Part shown: one piece after another, positions 47,554-57,578 of the stretch | Numbering within the stretch: position 1 is the stretch's first letter | How the letters are laid out: every line of letters starts with the position of its first letter | NCBI RefSeq assembly: GCF_020564625.1 | Contig: NZ_JAJBZT010000004.1 | Span: forward strand, 186,001-250,000 | Source: Leeia speluncae | Lineage (GTDB): Bacteria > Pseudomonadota > Gammaproteobacteria > Burkholderiales > Leeiaceae | Direction: 5' to 3' | Length of the DNA stretch: 64,000 nt | The notes under the pieces: model-generated | What the model was told of the DNA's origin: nothing | What the model saw: only the letters and a program-made list of their open reading frames with translations | Database searches by the model: none | Translations under genes and position numbers: made by a program

Positions 47554-49542
47554 TTAACTGCCCTGTAGTAAGCGTTTTTCAGCGCTTTTTAGAGACTCCG
47601 GTGTGCCTAAGATAACCAGCGTATCATCTACTTGAATTACCAATTCTGGTGCTGGGGTAATGGTGCGTGTATTGCGTCTTCTAATCGCGCGAATTTCAAC
47701 ACCGCATTCACTTTCAAGGCAAACTTCAGATAGTGTTTTATCTGCCGCATATGCGCTTTCGGCAATATGAATGGTGTGCAAGCGTGGGTGAGAAGCATCT
47801 CCCGCGCTTTCTTGCAAATCGGTCTCCCCAACGAAGAAGCCTTTAAATAACGCGTATTGCTCTTCTCTGGTTTGTCGTATGCGACGAATGACCCTAGAGA
47901 ATGGAATGCCAAGCAGCATGAGTGTATGACTAGCGAGCATTAAGCTACCTTCTTGCAACTCTGCAACGACCTCTGCTGCCCCCGCATCTTTTAGTTTTTC
48001 GATGTCGGTGCCATCAAGCGTGCGAACAATAATCGGTAGTTCGGGGCGAATATCTTGCACATGACTAATAATTTTTTGGGCAAGGTGGGTGTCAGAAAAG
48101 GCAATTACGACGGCACTTGCCCGTTTTAGTCCAGCAGCGATGAGCGCCTCTTTCTTGCCCGCATCACCAAATACTACTTGCTCACCTGCAGCTCTCGCTT
48201 CTGCAATTCTCTCAGGATCTAAATCAAGCGCCATAAATGGAATATTTTCGACCGACAACGTTCGTGCAAGATATTGGCCGCTTCGACCATATCCACATAT
48301 CAGTACATGGGATTCGGCATCCATACTTGCCATCGCAATTCGAGTGAGCTGTAGGGATTGGCTCATCCACTCCGATTTGACGAATTTCAGCACAATTTTA
48401 TCGCTGCGCTGGATTAGCAGTGGGGCGACAAACATGGCAATTACCATTGCACTTAATAAGCTTTGTTGCAGGTAGTTGGATAGTAGCGCCTCGCCACTTT
48501 GTGTCGCGAGTGCAAGTAAGACAAAGCCAAATTCGCCTGCTTGTGCTAAGTAAATACCCGTTCTGAGTGAGACACCTGGCGGGTATTTAAAGATTTTGCA
48601 GAGCCCCGCAATCATGATCATTTTGCCTGGAATGAGCAGCACTAAAAAGACTGCAATCCCTAATGCATATTGCCATAAGTGCAATATGTCTAACTTCATA
48701 CCAATAGTCACGAAGAAGAGACCCAATAGAATGTCTCTAAATGGGCGGATGTTGTCTTCAACCTCAAATCGATATTCGGTTTCGGAAATCAGCATGCCAG
48801 CCACAAATGCACCAAGCGCCATCGATAGTTTGGCCTGGGAGGTTAGCCAAGCGATGCCAAGGGTAATAAGGAGTACATTTAAGATGAAAAGCTCAGAGGA
48901 TTTCTGGCTGGCAACAAGATGAAACCATTTACGCAGTAACTTATCGCCAAGATAGAAAACTGCTAGCAGCACTAAGACAGCTTGAAGCCCTGCAATGCCC
49001 AATTCAATAAACAGATCTTTGCCGCTTGGATTGGTTGCTAGTGCTGGGATAAGAATCAGTAGGGGAACCACTGATAAATCTTGAAACAACAAGATACCAA
49101 AAATTTGCCTGCCATGTGCAGACTCTAACTCAATGCGTTCTGTGAGGATTTTGCTGACAATAGCAGTAGAGGACATGGCTAACATGCCGCCTAACGCTAA
49201 ACCTGTTTGCCATGAAAGACCGATTTGACTAGTCACAAGTGGAAAAACAATCAAACTAATGACCACTTGTGCCATGCCTAACCCAAAGACGCTATGGCGC
49301 ATGGCTTTTAGTTTGGCGAGACTAAATTCAAGCCCGATCGAGAACATCAGAAAGACAACACCAATCTCTCCTAACGTTTCTGTGCTATCGTTTTCGGTAA
49401 TTAAACTGAAGGCGTGTGGTCCGATGAGCATGCCAACAAGTAAATAACCCAAAATGGCTGGCTGCTTGAGCATACGGCAACCCACCACAGCAATAACTGC
49501 AGCAAATAGAAGTAAAAGAACAGGTTCTAAAGTGTTGTGCAT
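47554..49542 (-). CDS. Kef/YbaL-type cation:proton antiporter (CPA2)
   Basis: This 662-residue protein has about 12 membrane segments (residues 1-~390), then a RCK/TrkA-N domain with the nucleotide fold CGYGRSGQYLARTL (~413-426), and a TrkA-C domain at the end (~575-660). This is the KefB/KefC/YbaL layout. No KefF/KefG partner gene is adjacent. Closest by overall look is YbaL; substrate K+ or Na+ is not decided by sequence. Confidence 0.9.
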   Translation of the reverse strand: MHNTLEPVLLLLFAAVIAVVGCRMLKQPAILGYLLVGMLIGPHAFSLITENDSTETLGEIGVVFLMFSIGLEFSLAKLKAMRHSVFGLGMAQVVISLIVFPLVTSQIGLSWQTGLALGGMLAMSSTAIVSKILTERIELESAHGRQIFGILLFQDLSVVPLLILIPALATNPSGKDLFIELGIAGLQAVLVLLAVFYLGDKLLRKWFHLVASQKSSELFILNVLLITLGIAWLTSQAKLSMALGAFVAGMLISETEYRFEVEDNIRPFRDILLGLFFVTIGMKLDILHLWQYALGIAVFLVLLIPGKMIMIAGLCKIFKYPPGVSLRTGIYLAQAGEFGFVLLALATQSGEALLSNYLQQSLLSAMVIAMFVAPLLIQRSDKIVLKFVKSEWMSQSLQLTRIAMASMDAESHVLICGYGRSGQYLARTLSVENIPFMALDLDPERIAEARAAGEQVVFGDAGKKEALIAAGLKRASAVVIAFSDTHLAQKIISHVQDIRPELPIIVRTLDGTDIEKLKDAGAAEVVAELQEGSLMLASHTLMLLGIPFSRVIRRIRQTREEQYALFKGFFVGETDLQESAGDASHPRLHTIHIAESAYAADKTLSEVCLESECGVEIRAIRRRNTRTITPAPELVIQVDDTLVILGTPESLKSAEKRLLQGS

Positions 49543-49739
49543 TCAATATCCGATTAAACCAACATCTACATTGCGTTGTAGCGGCATGGGATGCCGTACA
49601 AGGTGATCTTTCTTGTATTAAGCCTATCATATAAATGCCCAAATTCAGGGGCTAAGCATGGAAAACTTTACGATACATTGTCATATCAAGCTAAAATCAT
49701 GCCACCTCGATCTTTTTCGTCATGAATTTCTTCTCCTCC

Positions 49740-49755
49740 TGCTATACTACGCGCC
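49740..49755 (+). promoter_or_regulatory. Extended -10 promoter directly before kdsD
   Basis: TG at 49740-49741, one base, then TATACT (49743-49748) forms an extended -10 motif. Its expected transcription start falls at 49754-49756, at or one base before the kdsD ATG. There is no ribosome-binding sequence between. A leaderless kdsD mRNA is inferred. Confidence 0.5.
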
Positions 49756-50754
49756 ATGAAAAGTGAAATTACCCAATACACCTTTGATGCAAATACCGTC
49801 CTTGCGATTGCAAGAGATGTGATGCAGACCGAAGTAGCGGCGGTAGAAGCCGTTCGCGCAAGGTTAGATGATGCGTTTCTTGAGGCAATTCAATTAATCT
49901 TGAATTGTGAAGGACGTGTTGTGGTTTCGGGAATGGGAAAATCAGGTCATATTGGTAATAAAATTGCTGCAACGATGGCCAGCACGGGTACCCCTGCTTT
50001 CTTTATGCATCCAGGTGAAGCGTGTCATGGTGATTTGGGCATGCTACGACCGAATGATGTGTTGCTCACGCTCTCCCAATCTGGTGAAAGTGACGAAGTG
50101 CTCGCTTTATTGCCTTATGTAAAGCACCATCAAATTGCCATGATTGCGTTAACGGGTAATCCTCAATCCACATTAGCAAAAGCATCTACCGTTCATTTGA
50201 ATGTCAGCGTGCCTAAAGAAGCTTGTCCACTAGGATTAGCGCCAACCTCTAGTACCACAGCAGCCCTAGTCATGGGGGATGCATTAGCCGTTGCGCTATT
50301 AGATATTAAAGGATTTGGTCCCGCAGATTTTGCGCTAACACATCCAAGCGGTCGTTTAGGTCGACGGTTGCTGATGAAGGTCAGTGATGTCATGCATGCC
50401 GGTGAACAATTGCCAATCGTTCGGGTCACTGATTCTATTCCTGACGCACTAAATGTCGTGACTAGCAAGCGATTGGGCTTTGCTGCCGTGTTGACAGAAG
50501 ATGATCGCCTCTGCGGGGTGTTTACCGATGGTGATTTAAGACGCGCTTTTAGTAAGTTTGGCGATCTCAGGGCGGTACGCATTGGTGAGACAATGACGCC
50601 TTCTCCAAAAACAATTCAAGAAAATTGTTTATTGGTTGATGCCTTTAGCCTCATGGAGAGTGTAAAGATTACTAGCCTTTTAGTTGTGAATGATAAAGAC
50701 CAACTAGTTGGCGCTCTGCATATGCATGACATCTTGCAAGCAGGAATTATTTAG
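49756..50754 (+). CDS. kdsD: KdsD, arabinose-5-phosphate isomerase
   Basis: KdsD makes D-arabinose 5-phosphate, the first Kdo precursor. The SIS domain (~30-190) has GMGKSGHIGNKIAATMASTGTP and HGDLGM, followed by two CBS domains (~215-332). The 332-residue length is typical. kdsC follows, as usual. Confidence 0.96.
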   Translation: MKSEITQYTFDANTVLAIARDVMQTEVAAVEAVRARLDDAFLEAIQLILNCEGRVVVSGMGKSGHIGNKIAATMASTGTPAFFMHPGEACHGDLGMLRPNDVLLTLSQSGESDEVLALLPYVKHHQIAMIALTGNPQSTLAKASTVHLNVSVPKEACPLGLAPTSSTTAALVMGDALAVALLDIKGFGPADFALTHPSGRLGRRLLMKVSDVMHAGEQLPIVRVTDSIPDALNVVTSKRLGFAAVLTEDDRLCGVFTDGDLRRAFSKFGDLRAVRIGETMTPSPKTIQENCLLVDAFSLMESVKITSLLVVNDKDQLVGALHMHDILQAGII

Positions 50755-50808
50755 TTCGCATTAGTGACAAAAGCGTTTCAAAGTCAGATTAATTTACGAG
50801 TATTTCAT

Positions 50809-51342
50809 ATGTCAGAGAATCTTAGCCTTGAAGGTCGACTAAAAAAAATCAAACTGATGGTTTTTGATGTAGATGGTGTATTGACGGATGGACGCTTGTA
50901 TTTAAATGACCGTGGCGAAGAGATGAAGGCATTTAATACCCTAGATGGTCATGGGCTAAAAATGCTTCAGTCTTCAGGGGTTGAGGTCGCCATTATTACT
51001 GGTCGCCGATCAGAAACAGTTGCCTTGCGCGCAAAAAATTTAGGTGTGAATCATCTCTATCAGGGTGTAGAAAATAAAAAAGAAGCCTTTTTGGACTTAA
51101 TCCAAACATTGAATTTATCAACAGATGTTGTCGGCTTTATGGGCGATGATTGGATAGATCTACCTGCAATGAAACTTAGTGGACTGGCCGTCACTGTGCC
51201 TGCTGCAACTGAGGAGGTTCAGCAAAGAGCGCATTTGGTGACGCTTCGCGCAGGTGGTGAGGGGGCGGTAAGAGAACTGTGCGAGCGAATCATGAAGGCT
51301 CAAGGTACTTTTGATCGACACTTGGCACAATACTTGGATTAA
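50809..51342 (+). CDS. kdsC: KdsC, Kdo-8-phosphate phosphatase
   Basis: This HAD-family phosphatase has the DxD motif FDVDGVLTDG (Asp20, Asp22) and the GDDWIDLPAM motif that holds Mg2+. ATG at 50809 gives 177 residues; GTG at 50764 would add 15. It lacks a large cap and works as a tetramer. Confidence 0.95.
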   Translation: MSENLSLEGRLKKIKLMVFDVDGVLTDGRLYLNDRGEEMKAFNTLDGHGLKMLQSSGVEVAIITGRRSETVALRAKNLGVNHLYQGVENKKEAFLDLIQTLNLSTDVVGFMGDDWIDLPAMKLSGLAVTVPAATEEVQQRAHLVTLRAGGEGAVRELCERIMKAQGTFDRHLAQYLD

Positions 51343-51344
51343 TC

Positions 51345-51929
51345 GTGCGATTTACTTTGTTTAAACACGTGCCATGGTTTCCGCTAGCAGTATTGTTGCT
51401 GCTAGCCGGTCTATCTTTTTGGCTTCGGCAGATTGTTCAGCCTACAAAGTTAAAGTTAGATGGTAGCGATCGACATGATCCTGACTACGTGATTGAAAAA
51501 TTTGTTGCGACAAGGATGGGCGCAAATGGCGTACCTACCCATCTACTGACGGCGGATAAACTAGTTCATTACCCGGATACGGATACGAGCGAATTATTTT
51601 CCTCTCATCTGATTCAATATCAGCCAGGGTTGCCAGATGAACACATCGTTTCAAAAGTTGCTATTAGAGATAAGACCGGGAACAAACTTTATTTTGATAA
51701 AGGCGTGACAATGTCACGCGCCGGATATGCTAAAAAACCTGCCTTACACATTTACACAACCAATATGACGGTGTGGCCGGAAGAAAAAAGAATGGAAACT
51801 GATGCGGTGGTTGTTCTTACAGAAGGAACCACAAAAATTACCGCTCAAGGTCTAACTTACAATCAGTTAACCAAACAAGTGGTCTTTAAGCACAAAGTAC
51901 GTGTCGTTTTACTGAATAGAAAGTCTTAA
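51345..51929 (+). CDS. lptC: LptC, inner-membrane LPS transport subunit
   Basis: This 194-residue protein has one N-terminal membrane helix (FPLAVLLLLAGLSFWL, ~12-27) and a periplasmic beta-jellyroll of the LptC family. It passes LPS from LptB2FG to LptA. The start is GTG at 51345, 2 bases after kdsC. Confidence 0.93.
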   Translation: MRFTLFKHVPWFPLAVLLLLAGLSFWLRQIVQPTKLKLDGSDRHDPDYVIEKFVATRMGANGVPTHLLTADKLVHYPDTDTSELFSSHLIQYQPGLPDEHIVSKVAIRDKTGNKLYFDKGVTMSRAGYAKKPALHIYTTNMTVWPEEKRMETDAVVVLTEGTTKITAQGLTYNQLTKQVVFKHKVRVVLLNRKS

Positions 51930-51933
51930 TGTG

Positions 51934-52494
51934 ATGAAACAGAGTTCTGTATTAGCTGTCTTGCGCCCGTTAAGCGTATTGGCTGTATTGATAATGTCTT
52001 GCAATGCGTATGCTGAGCAAGCAGATAGAGATAAGCCAATCAATATTGAAGCAGATCAAGGCATGTCGGACATGGCCAATAGCACTAGTCGCTATGAAGG
52101 GAATGTCATTATCACTCAGGGAACACTACGACTTCGCGCGGATCGCATAGATGTACAAAGCGATAAGGCGGGCAAAATGTTGGCGCAAGCCTATGGTAAG
52201 CCAGTGACCTTTCGCCAAAAGCAAGATCAAGTAGATGAATATATTGAGGCGCAAGCGTCTAGAATTGATTACGACAGTGGCAAAAATCAATTAAAACTGA
52301 CCGGCGATGCGCGTGTAAAACGTGGTGGCGATGAACTTCGCGGTGCGGTTATTTTTTATGATGCGGTCAGTCAGCAATACTCTGTGCAAGGAAGCCCTGC
52401 AACCGGCGGTAAATCTGGCGGGCGTGTGCATGCCGTTATCCAGCCGAAAACTGCAACCACTAACGATGCAGCAAAACCTAGTACGACACCTTAA
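51934..52494 (+). CDS. lptA: LptA, periplasmic LPS bridge protein
   Basis: This ~186-residue protein has a signal peptide (cleavage after AYA, ~28) and an OstA-type jellyroll with NIEADQGMSDMANSTSRYEGNVIITQG and LTGDARVKRGGDELRG. ATG at 51934 is preferred over GTG at 51931. A Thr/Pro-rich tail ends the chain. Confidence 0.95.
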   Translation: MKQSSVLAVLRPLSVLAVLIMSCNAYAEQADRDKPINIEADQGMSDMANSTSRYEGNVIITQGTLRLRADRIDVQSDKAGKMLAQAYGKPVTFRQKQDQVDEYIEAQASRIDYDSGKNQLKLTGDARVKRGGDELRGAVIFYDAVSQQYSVQGSPATGGKSGGRVHAVIQPKTATTNDAAKPSTTP

Positions 52495-52500
52495 GTTGGA

Positions 52501-53232
52501 ATGAGCGAAATGAGTCATTTGCGTGCTGAACAATTACAAAAAAGATATCGCTCCAGAACGGTTGTTCAGGATGTGTCGCTAGAAGTGGCGAGTGGTGAAG
52601 TGGTGGGGCTACTCGGGCCGAATGGCGCGGGTAAAACCACTAGTTTCTACATGATTGTAGGTTTGGTCCCCGCAAATGGTGGCGATGTCTATTTAGATGG
52701 GAAAAGTATTGGGCGTTGGCCAATCCATAAGCGCGCAAGAGCTGGGCTTGGTTATTTACCCCAGGAAGCTTCTATTTTTCGTCGAATGACTGTGGCTGAA
52801 AATGTGCTTGCAGTGCTTGAATTGCATATTAAAGATCGTGAAGCGCGTCAAAAAAGACTGACAGAATTATTGGAAGAACTGCATGTAGATCACCTACGTG
52901 ATCAGCCCGCAATTAGCTTGTCTGGTGGTGAGAGAAGACGAGTGGAGATTGCGCGCGCCTTAGCGAGCGAGCCAAAGTTTATCTTATTAGACGAGCCATT
53001 TGCTGGTGTCGACCCGATTGCTGTGATTGATATTCAACGAATTATCAATTTCTTAAAAGAAAAAGGAATTGGCGTATTGATTACGGACCACAATGTGCGC
53101 GAAACACTTGGTATTTGCGATCGTGCCTACATCATTGCAGATGGTAAGGTATTAGCCACCGGTGCTCCATCCGATATTGTGGATAATGAAGCGGTAAGAC
53201 GTGTGTATCTTGGCGAACAGTTCCGGTTATAA
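52501..53232 (+). CDS. lptB: LptB, ATPase of the LPS exporter
   Basis: This 243-residue ABC ATPase has Walker [11 protein letters not shown], the Q-loop in [13 protein letters not shown], signature [15 protein letters not shown] and Walker [14 protein letters not shown]. It powers LPS extraction with LptF and LptG, which are not in the window. ATG at 52501 is used; a second ATG is three codons in. Confidence 0.97.
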   Translation: MSEMSHLRAEQLQKRYRSRTVVQDVSLEVASGEVVGLLGPNGAGKTTSFYMIVGLVPANGGDVYLDGKSIGRWPIHKRARAGLGYLPQEASIFRRMTVAENVLAVLELHIKDREARQKRLTELLEELHVDHLRDQPAISLSGGERRRVEIARALASEPKFILLDEPFAGVDPIAVIDIQRIINFLKEKGIGVLITDHNVRETLGICDRAYIIADGKVLATGAPSDIVDNEAVRRVYLGEQFRL

Positions 53233-53235
53233 CAC

Positions 53236-54660
53236 ATGAAACCAGGCTTACAGCTCAAACTCTCTCAGCAACTCACGCTGACCCCTCAGCTGCAGCAATC
53301 TATTCGATTGTTGCAGTTATCTACACAAGATCTGCAACAAGAGTTAGAGCAGTTTATGGAGTTAAATCCACTACTTGAAAGGGTTGATGGATTTGAGTCT
53401 GGCAATGGAGATGAATCTAGCTACGCTGAGGCTGGCGAGAGTAGTGCGACTGACTCAACAAATACAGAAGAGTGGCAGGCTGCTGGAGAGGCGCTAGATG
53501 AGCTTAGCTGGCAGCAATCCTCTGGCAGCAGTGATGATGACGAAGAGATTCCGGCGGGCGATCAGGTAGAGATACATCCTTCCTTACGTGAACACCTCAT
53601 TGCGCAATTAGGTGAGATGCATCTATCGGATAGAGATAAACTCCTCGCCTTTTTAGTGATTGAATCCTTAGATGATGATGGTTTCTTCGCTTCTGAGTGG
53701 GAAGAGCTTGCTGCCATGTGTCCAGAAGACTGGGAGGAGGCGGTTGAAGAGGAGGAGTGGCGAATTGCCCTTCATCATGTTCAACATTTTGATCCCGCAG
53801 GTGTCGGTGCGAGAAATCTGAGCGAATGTCTCGATTTGCAATTGCTACGTATGCCGGATTCACCAATGGTAAAACTAGCCCGAACAATTGTTACACAACA
53901 TTTGGACTTGTTAGGCGCAAGGGATTACACTAAATTAAAAAAGAGGCTAACCACAAACGATGATCAACTCAGAGAGGCGCAATCACTCATTTCTGGATTA
54001 GATCCTAGACCAGGACGGGCATTTTCAGAAGAAAAAGCAGCCTATATCGTCCCAGATGTGATCGTCGTCAAAGAAAAAGGTCAGTGGGTAGCGCATCTTA
54101 ATAGTGACGCTGTACCAAAAATCCGTGTTAATCAAATGTATGCCAATATATTAGGGCGACAGCGCGGTGGAGATGGAAAAGGGCTTCAAGAACAGTTGCA
54201 AGAAGCCCGCTGGATGATTAAGAATATCCAACAACGGTTTACAACCATATTGCGTGTTACTCGGGCAATTGTTGCTCGACAAGCAAAATTTTTTGAATAT
54301 GGCGAAGTTGGCATGTCTCCGCTAGTATTAAGAGAGATAGCTGATGAATTAGATTTGCATGAATCGACGGTTTCTCGGGTTACTAATCAAAAATATATGA
54401 TGACCCCTAGAGGAATTTTTGAACTAAAGTACTTTTTTGGTAGTCGATTAGATACAGACACTGGTGGTGCTTGTTCTGCAACAGCAATACGGGCACTGAT
54501 TAAGCAGTTGATTCAAGCGGAGGATTCAAACAAACCACTAAGTGATAGTCAGTTATCTGACATGCTTGCCAATCAAGGGGTTATTGTTGCGCGAAGAACC
54601 GTAGCTAAGTATCGCGAAGCAATGCAAATCCCTCCAGTAAACTTACGCAAAGCGTTGTAA
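53236..54660 (+). CDS. rpoN: RpoN, sigma-54 factor
   Basis: This 474-residue sigma-54 has the Gln/Leu-rich region I (LQLKLSQQLTLTPQLQQSIRLLQLS, with no run over 20 conserved), an acidic region II (~60-115), the core-binding region and DNA-binding region III with the RpoN box (ARRTVAKYREAM) near the end. It often controls pilus and nitrogen genes. lptB-rpoN-hpf order is standard. Confidence 0.97.
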   Translation: MKPGLQLKLSQQLTLTPQLQQSIRLLQLSTQDLQQELEQFMELNPLLERVDGFESGNGDESSYAEAGESSATDSTNTEEWQAAGEALDELSWQQSSGSSDDDEEIPAGDQVEIHPSLREHLIAQLGEMHLSDRDKLLAFLVIESLDDDGFFASEWEELAAMCPEDWEEAVEEEEWRIALHHVQHFDPAGVGARNLSECLDLQLLRMPDSPMVKLARTIVTQHLDLLGARDYTKLKKRLTTNDDQLREAQSLISGLDPRPGRAFSEEKAAYIVPDVIVVKEKGQWVAHLNSDAVPKIRVNQMYANILGRQRGGDGKGLQEQLQEARWMIKNIQQRFTTILRVTRAIVARQAKFFEYGEVGMSPLVLREIADELDLHESTVSRVTNQKYMMTPRGIFELKYFFGSRLDTDTGGACSATAIRALIKQLIQAEDSNKPLSDSQLSDMLANQGVIVARRTVAKYREAMQIPPVNLRKAL

Positions 54661-54707
54661 CGAAATAACCAAAATAGCGGTATTCGTGTTAATACAGGAG
54701 AAACACC

Positions 54708-55043
54708 ATGAATCTGACCATGAGCGGCCATCATCTGGAAATTACCCCAGCTATCCGTGAATACATGACAACAAAGCTCGCCAAGGTCACTCGTCATTTT
54801 GACAATGTTATTGATATCAATGTCATCATGACTGTAGAGAAACTGGTGCAGAAAGTAGAAGCAACTTTGCATGTGCGTGGAAATGACATTTTTGCAGAAT
54901 CAACTCATGCTGATTTGTATGCTGCTATTGATGCATTGATTGATAAGTTAGACCGTTTGGTTCTTAAACATAAGGAAAAACGTTCAGAAAAGCGTCATGA
55001 AGGTGGTCACCGTCATTTGAATGAACAACTGGCCGAAGAATAA
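54708..55043 (+). CDS. hpf: Hpf, ribosome hibernation promoting factor (short form)
   Basis: This 111-residue protein has the HPF/YfiA fold (MNLTMSGHHLEITPAIREYM, then VEATLHVRGNDIFAESTHADLYAAIDAL). It stabilises inactive ribosomes in stationary phase. A good ribosome-binding site (AGGAG) lies 7 bases before the ATG. An intrinsic terminator follows 63 bases after the stop. Confidence 0.95.
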   Translation: MNLTMSGHHLEITPAIREYMTTKLAKVTRHFDNVIDINVIMTVEKLVQKVEATLHVRGNDIFAESTHADLYAAIDALIDKLDRLVLKHKEKRSEKRHEGGHRHLNEQLAEE

Positions 55044-55106
55044 AGTTTCAACGGTAAAATGCGATGGTTAATTTGTTTTCGCATGAGAATGAATCATCTA
55101 TTGCGT

Positions 55107-55140
55107 AAAAACAGCGAGACTCTGATGTCTCGCTGTTTTT
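55107..55140 (+). terminator. Intrinsic terminator after hpf
   Basis: ACAGCGAGAC (55111-55120) pairs with GTCTCGCTGT (55127-55136) over a TCTGAT loop, flanked by an A run and five T. It separates the kdsD-to-hpf operon from ptsN. Confidence 0.9.
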
Positions 55141-55263
55141 CTATGTATAATCTGTTTCCGCTAAGGTCTATACTGTAGTTAAGGTATAGCTGAATATTGA
55201 CAGAATTATCGATGCCGCAGTCGTAGGAAATAAAAAACAGAATACGCCTGCAGGATGAAAAGT

Positions 55264-55716
55264 ATGAGTTTTATTCGCAAAATTCTCACTGTGGATCATG
55301 TTTTTCTTGATCTAGATGTTAGCAGTAAGAAACGCATTTTTGAGCAAGTTGGGCTAGTTGCTGAAAATGATTTTCAAATTGCTAGAAGCAAAGTCTACGA
55401 TGCTTTATTTGATCGGGAAAAATTAGGGTCTACAGGATTAGGCCAAGGTGTTGCCATTCCGCATGGACGCATCAAGGGACTGAAAGAGGCGGCTGGTTTC
55501 TTTGTCCGATTAAAAGAGCCTATTCCGTATGATGCCCCAGATGGCAAACCTGTTCGTTTGTTATTTGTCTTGCTAGTTCCTGATCATGCGAGTGAATTGC
55601 ATTTACAAATTCTTGGTGAATTGGCTGAATTATTTTGTAGCCGTACGCTAAGAGAGCAATTGTTAATTGAGACTGATCCTGCAAAACTTTTTGAATTACT
55701 AGGTGGACAAGTATAA
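55264..55716 (+). CDS. ptsN: PtsN, EIIA-Ntr of the nitrogen phosphotransferase system
   Basis: This 150-residue EIIA-type protein has the phospho-accepting His in [11 protein letters not shown] (near residue 67). ATG at 55264 is preferred because AGGA (55252-55255) is 8 bases upstream, while ATG at 55255 would overlap it. EIIA-Ntr regulates K+ uptake and other processes. The PTS phosphoryl donors are not in the window. Confidence 0.95.
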   Translation: MSFIRKILTVDHVFLDLDVSSKKRIFEQVGLVAENDFQIARSKVYDALFDREKLGSTGLGQGVAIPHGRIKGLKEAAGFFVRLKEPIPYDAPDGKPVRLLFVLLVPDHASELHLQILGELAELFCSRTLREQLLIETDPAKLFELLGGQV

Positions 55717-55718
55717 CT

Positions 55719-56669
55719 ATGCCCCAGATAAGTGTTCAGCAGTTATTTGATGATAATAGAGATAAACTTGCCATCGTTTGGGTTGCTGGCCTTGGTGCTG
55801 CAGAAAAAGTAATCTCTAACGATGATGAAGCAGATAGATCTTCGCTAGCACTAGTTGGACATTTAAACTTTATCCACCCAAACCGAATACAAGTCTTAGG
55901 TATTGCCGAAATGGAATACCTAAGAAGTCTGAATTTCCCTTCCTTACACGCATCAATCACCCGATTGTTCGCGAGCCCGATGGCCGCGATGATAGTCGCC
56001 AATGGTGAGCAAGTACCGCCTATTCTGGCGGAGTTTTGTGAAAAGCATCACGTGCCTCTTTTTTCTTCTCCTGAACACAGTCCATACTTGATGGATGTGT
56101 TGCGCGGATATTTGGCAAAGGCCTTAGCGGTATCAACTGCTTTGCATGGTGTATTTCTAGATGTATTGGAAGTTGGTGTGTTAATTACGGGCGAGTCTGC
56201 GATGGGTAAGAGCGAATTAGCGCTCGACCTGATTAGTCGTGGACATGGCTTGGTTGCCGATGACGTTGTTGAGTTTTATCGTGTTGCTCCGGAGTTACTA
56301 GAAGGTCGTTGCCCTCAATTATTACGAGATTTTCTCGAGGTACGCGGTCTTGGTATCTTAAACATTCGGACTGTGTTTGGTGAAACGGCTGTTCGTCCAA
56401 GAAAAACGCTCAAGTTAATTATTCATTTGCAGAAGGCAAGTGGTGAAAACTTGGCCGCGTTAGACCGCTTGGAAATGGATGCTCAAACACAAGATATTTT
56501 GGGTGTACCTGTTCGTAAAGTGATGTTGCCTGTTGCCGCAGGTCGAAACTTGGCTGTATTGGTGGAAACCGCTGTGCGCGCCTATATTCTCCAGTTACGT
56601 GGCATTGATAGCACACGTGAGTTTATTGAGCGACAACAAAAGATGTTGGAAGAGCAAAGTGACCTCTAA
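55719..56669 (+). CDS. hprK: HprK, HPr kinase/phosphorylase
   Basis: This 316-residue protein has the P-loop [15 protein letters not shown] and the signature [15 protein letters not shown], with the conserved Asp pair in [10 protein letters not shown]. It has Ala where most HprK have Gly in the P-loop (GESGxGKS), but still fits the GxxxxGKS pattern. It acts on HPr-type PTS proteins. It starts 2 bases after ptsN. Confidence 0.94.
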   Translation: MPQISVQQLFDDNRDKLAIVWVAGLGAAEKVISNDDEADRSSLALVGHLNFIHPNRIQVLGIAEMEYLRSLNFPSLHASITRLFASPMAAMIVANGEQVPPILAEFCEKHHVPLFSSPEHSPYLMDVLRGYLAKALAVSTALHGVFLDVLEVGVLITGESAMGKSELALDLISRGHGLVADDVVEFYRVAPELLEGRCPQLLRDFLEVRGLGILNIRTVFGETAVRPRKTLKLIIHLQKASGENLAALDRLEMDAQTQDILGVPVRKVMLPVAAGRNLAVLVETAVRAYILQLRGIDSTREFIERQQKMLEEQSDL

Positions 56670-57576
56670 TCTGACGGCAAGACCGCCACTTAACCTGAAT
56701 CAATCTAACGAACCGTTTCAATTAGTGCTAATAACTGGCATTTCTGGTTCAGGGAAGAGTGTGGCGCTAGCTGTATTAGAAGACTCCGGTTATTACTGCG
56801 TAGATAACTTACCCGCGCATTTCCTCCCTCAAATTGCAGAGTTTTTATCCGTACAAGGTTATCGCAAAGCTGCGATTAGTATTGATGCACGCAGTGGGCA
56901 AAGCGTGTCTTCTTTGCCTGAGTATCTGCAAGCATTTTTAGTCGCCGGTGTCGATGTGCGCCTATTGTTTTTAGAGGCCCGTTCTGAAATTTTGGTAAAG
57001 CGATTTTCAGAAACAAGACGCAAGCACCCACTCTCCCATGGGGAGCTAACGGTTGCTGAATGTATTGAACTAGAACGTGAGCAGTTAGCCGATGTGGTGT
57101 CTGGTGCGCATCGTATCGATACAAGTGATATGAAAGCGAACCAGCTTCGAACTTGGGTAAAGCTGGTGGTTGGTGTTGAAAAAAGCCAATTAACGCTAAT
57201 TTTCCAATCATTTGGGTTCAAACATGGCTTACCGTTAGACGCGGATTTGGTTTTTGATGCGAGAGCATTGCCTAATCCTCACTACGATCCATTATTAAGG
57301 CCGCTGACAGGCAAAGATAAGCCGGTGGCAGACTTCTTAAGTAATACACCATCCGTCATTGCCTTTAAAGCCGATATCCAAGCATTTGTAGAGAAATGGT
57401 TGCCTTCATTTGTTGAAGAAAATCGGAGTTACCTCACCGTTGCAATCGGCTGTACTGGTGGGCAGCACCGTTCGGTGTTTCTGGTGGAAGAGTTGGCAGC
57501 CTATTTTTCTGGAGCGAATAAAGTGTTAATTCGCCATCGGGAACAACAAGATTATCGTTCCTTGCCGACTAAATAG
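56659..57576 (+). CDS. rapZ: RapZ, RNase adaptor / nucleotide-binding protein
   Basis: This ~305-residue protein has Walker [19 protein letters not shown], the YCVDNLP motif and the C-terminal [17 protein letters not shown]. In E. coli RapZ controls GlmZ sRNA and amino-sugar synthesis. GTG at 56659, inside the hprK end, gives the most family-like N-terminus (a ~25-residue leader before the P-loop domain). The frame is open further upstream only through hprK sequence. Confidence 0.93.
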   Translation: MTSNLTARPPLNLNQSNEPFQLVLITGISGSGKSVALAVLEDSGYYCVDNLPAHFLPQIAEFLSVQGYRKAAISIDARSGQSVSSLPEYLQAFLVAGVDVRLLFLEARSEILVKRFSETRRKHPLSHGELTVAECIELEREQLADVVSGAHRIDTSDMKANQLRTWVKLVVGVEKSQLTLIFQSFGFKHGLPLDADLVFDARALPNPHYDPLLRPLTGKDKPVADFLSNTPSVIAFKADIQAFVEKWLPSFVEENRSYLTVAIGCTGGQHRSVFLVEELAAYFSGANKVLIRHREQQDYRSLPTK

Positions 57577-57578
57577 AC

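Noticed and set aside
56533-56658. Upstream start for rapZ
   Set aside because: The region is hprK coding sequence. GTG at 56659 gives the normal RapZ length and N-terminus.
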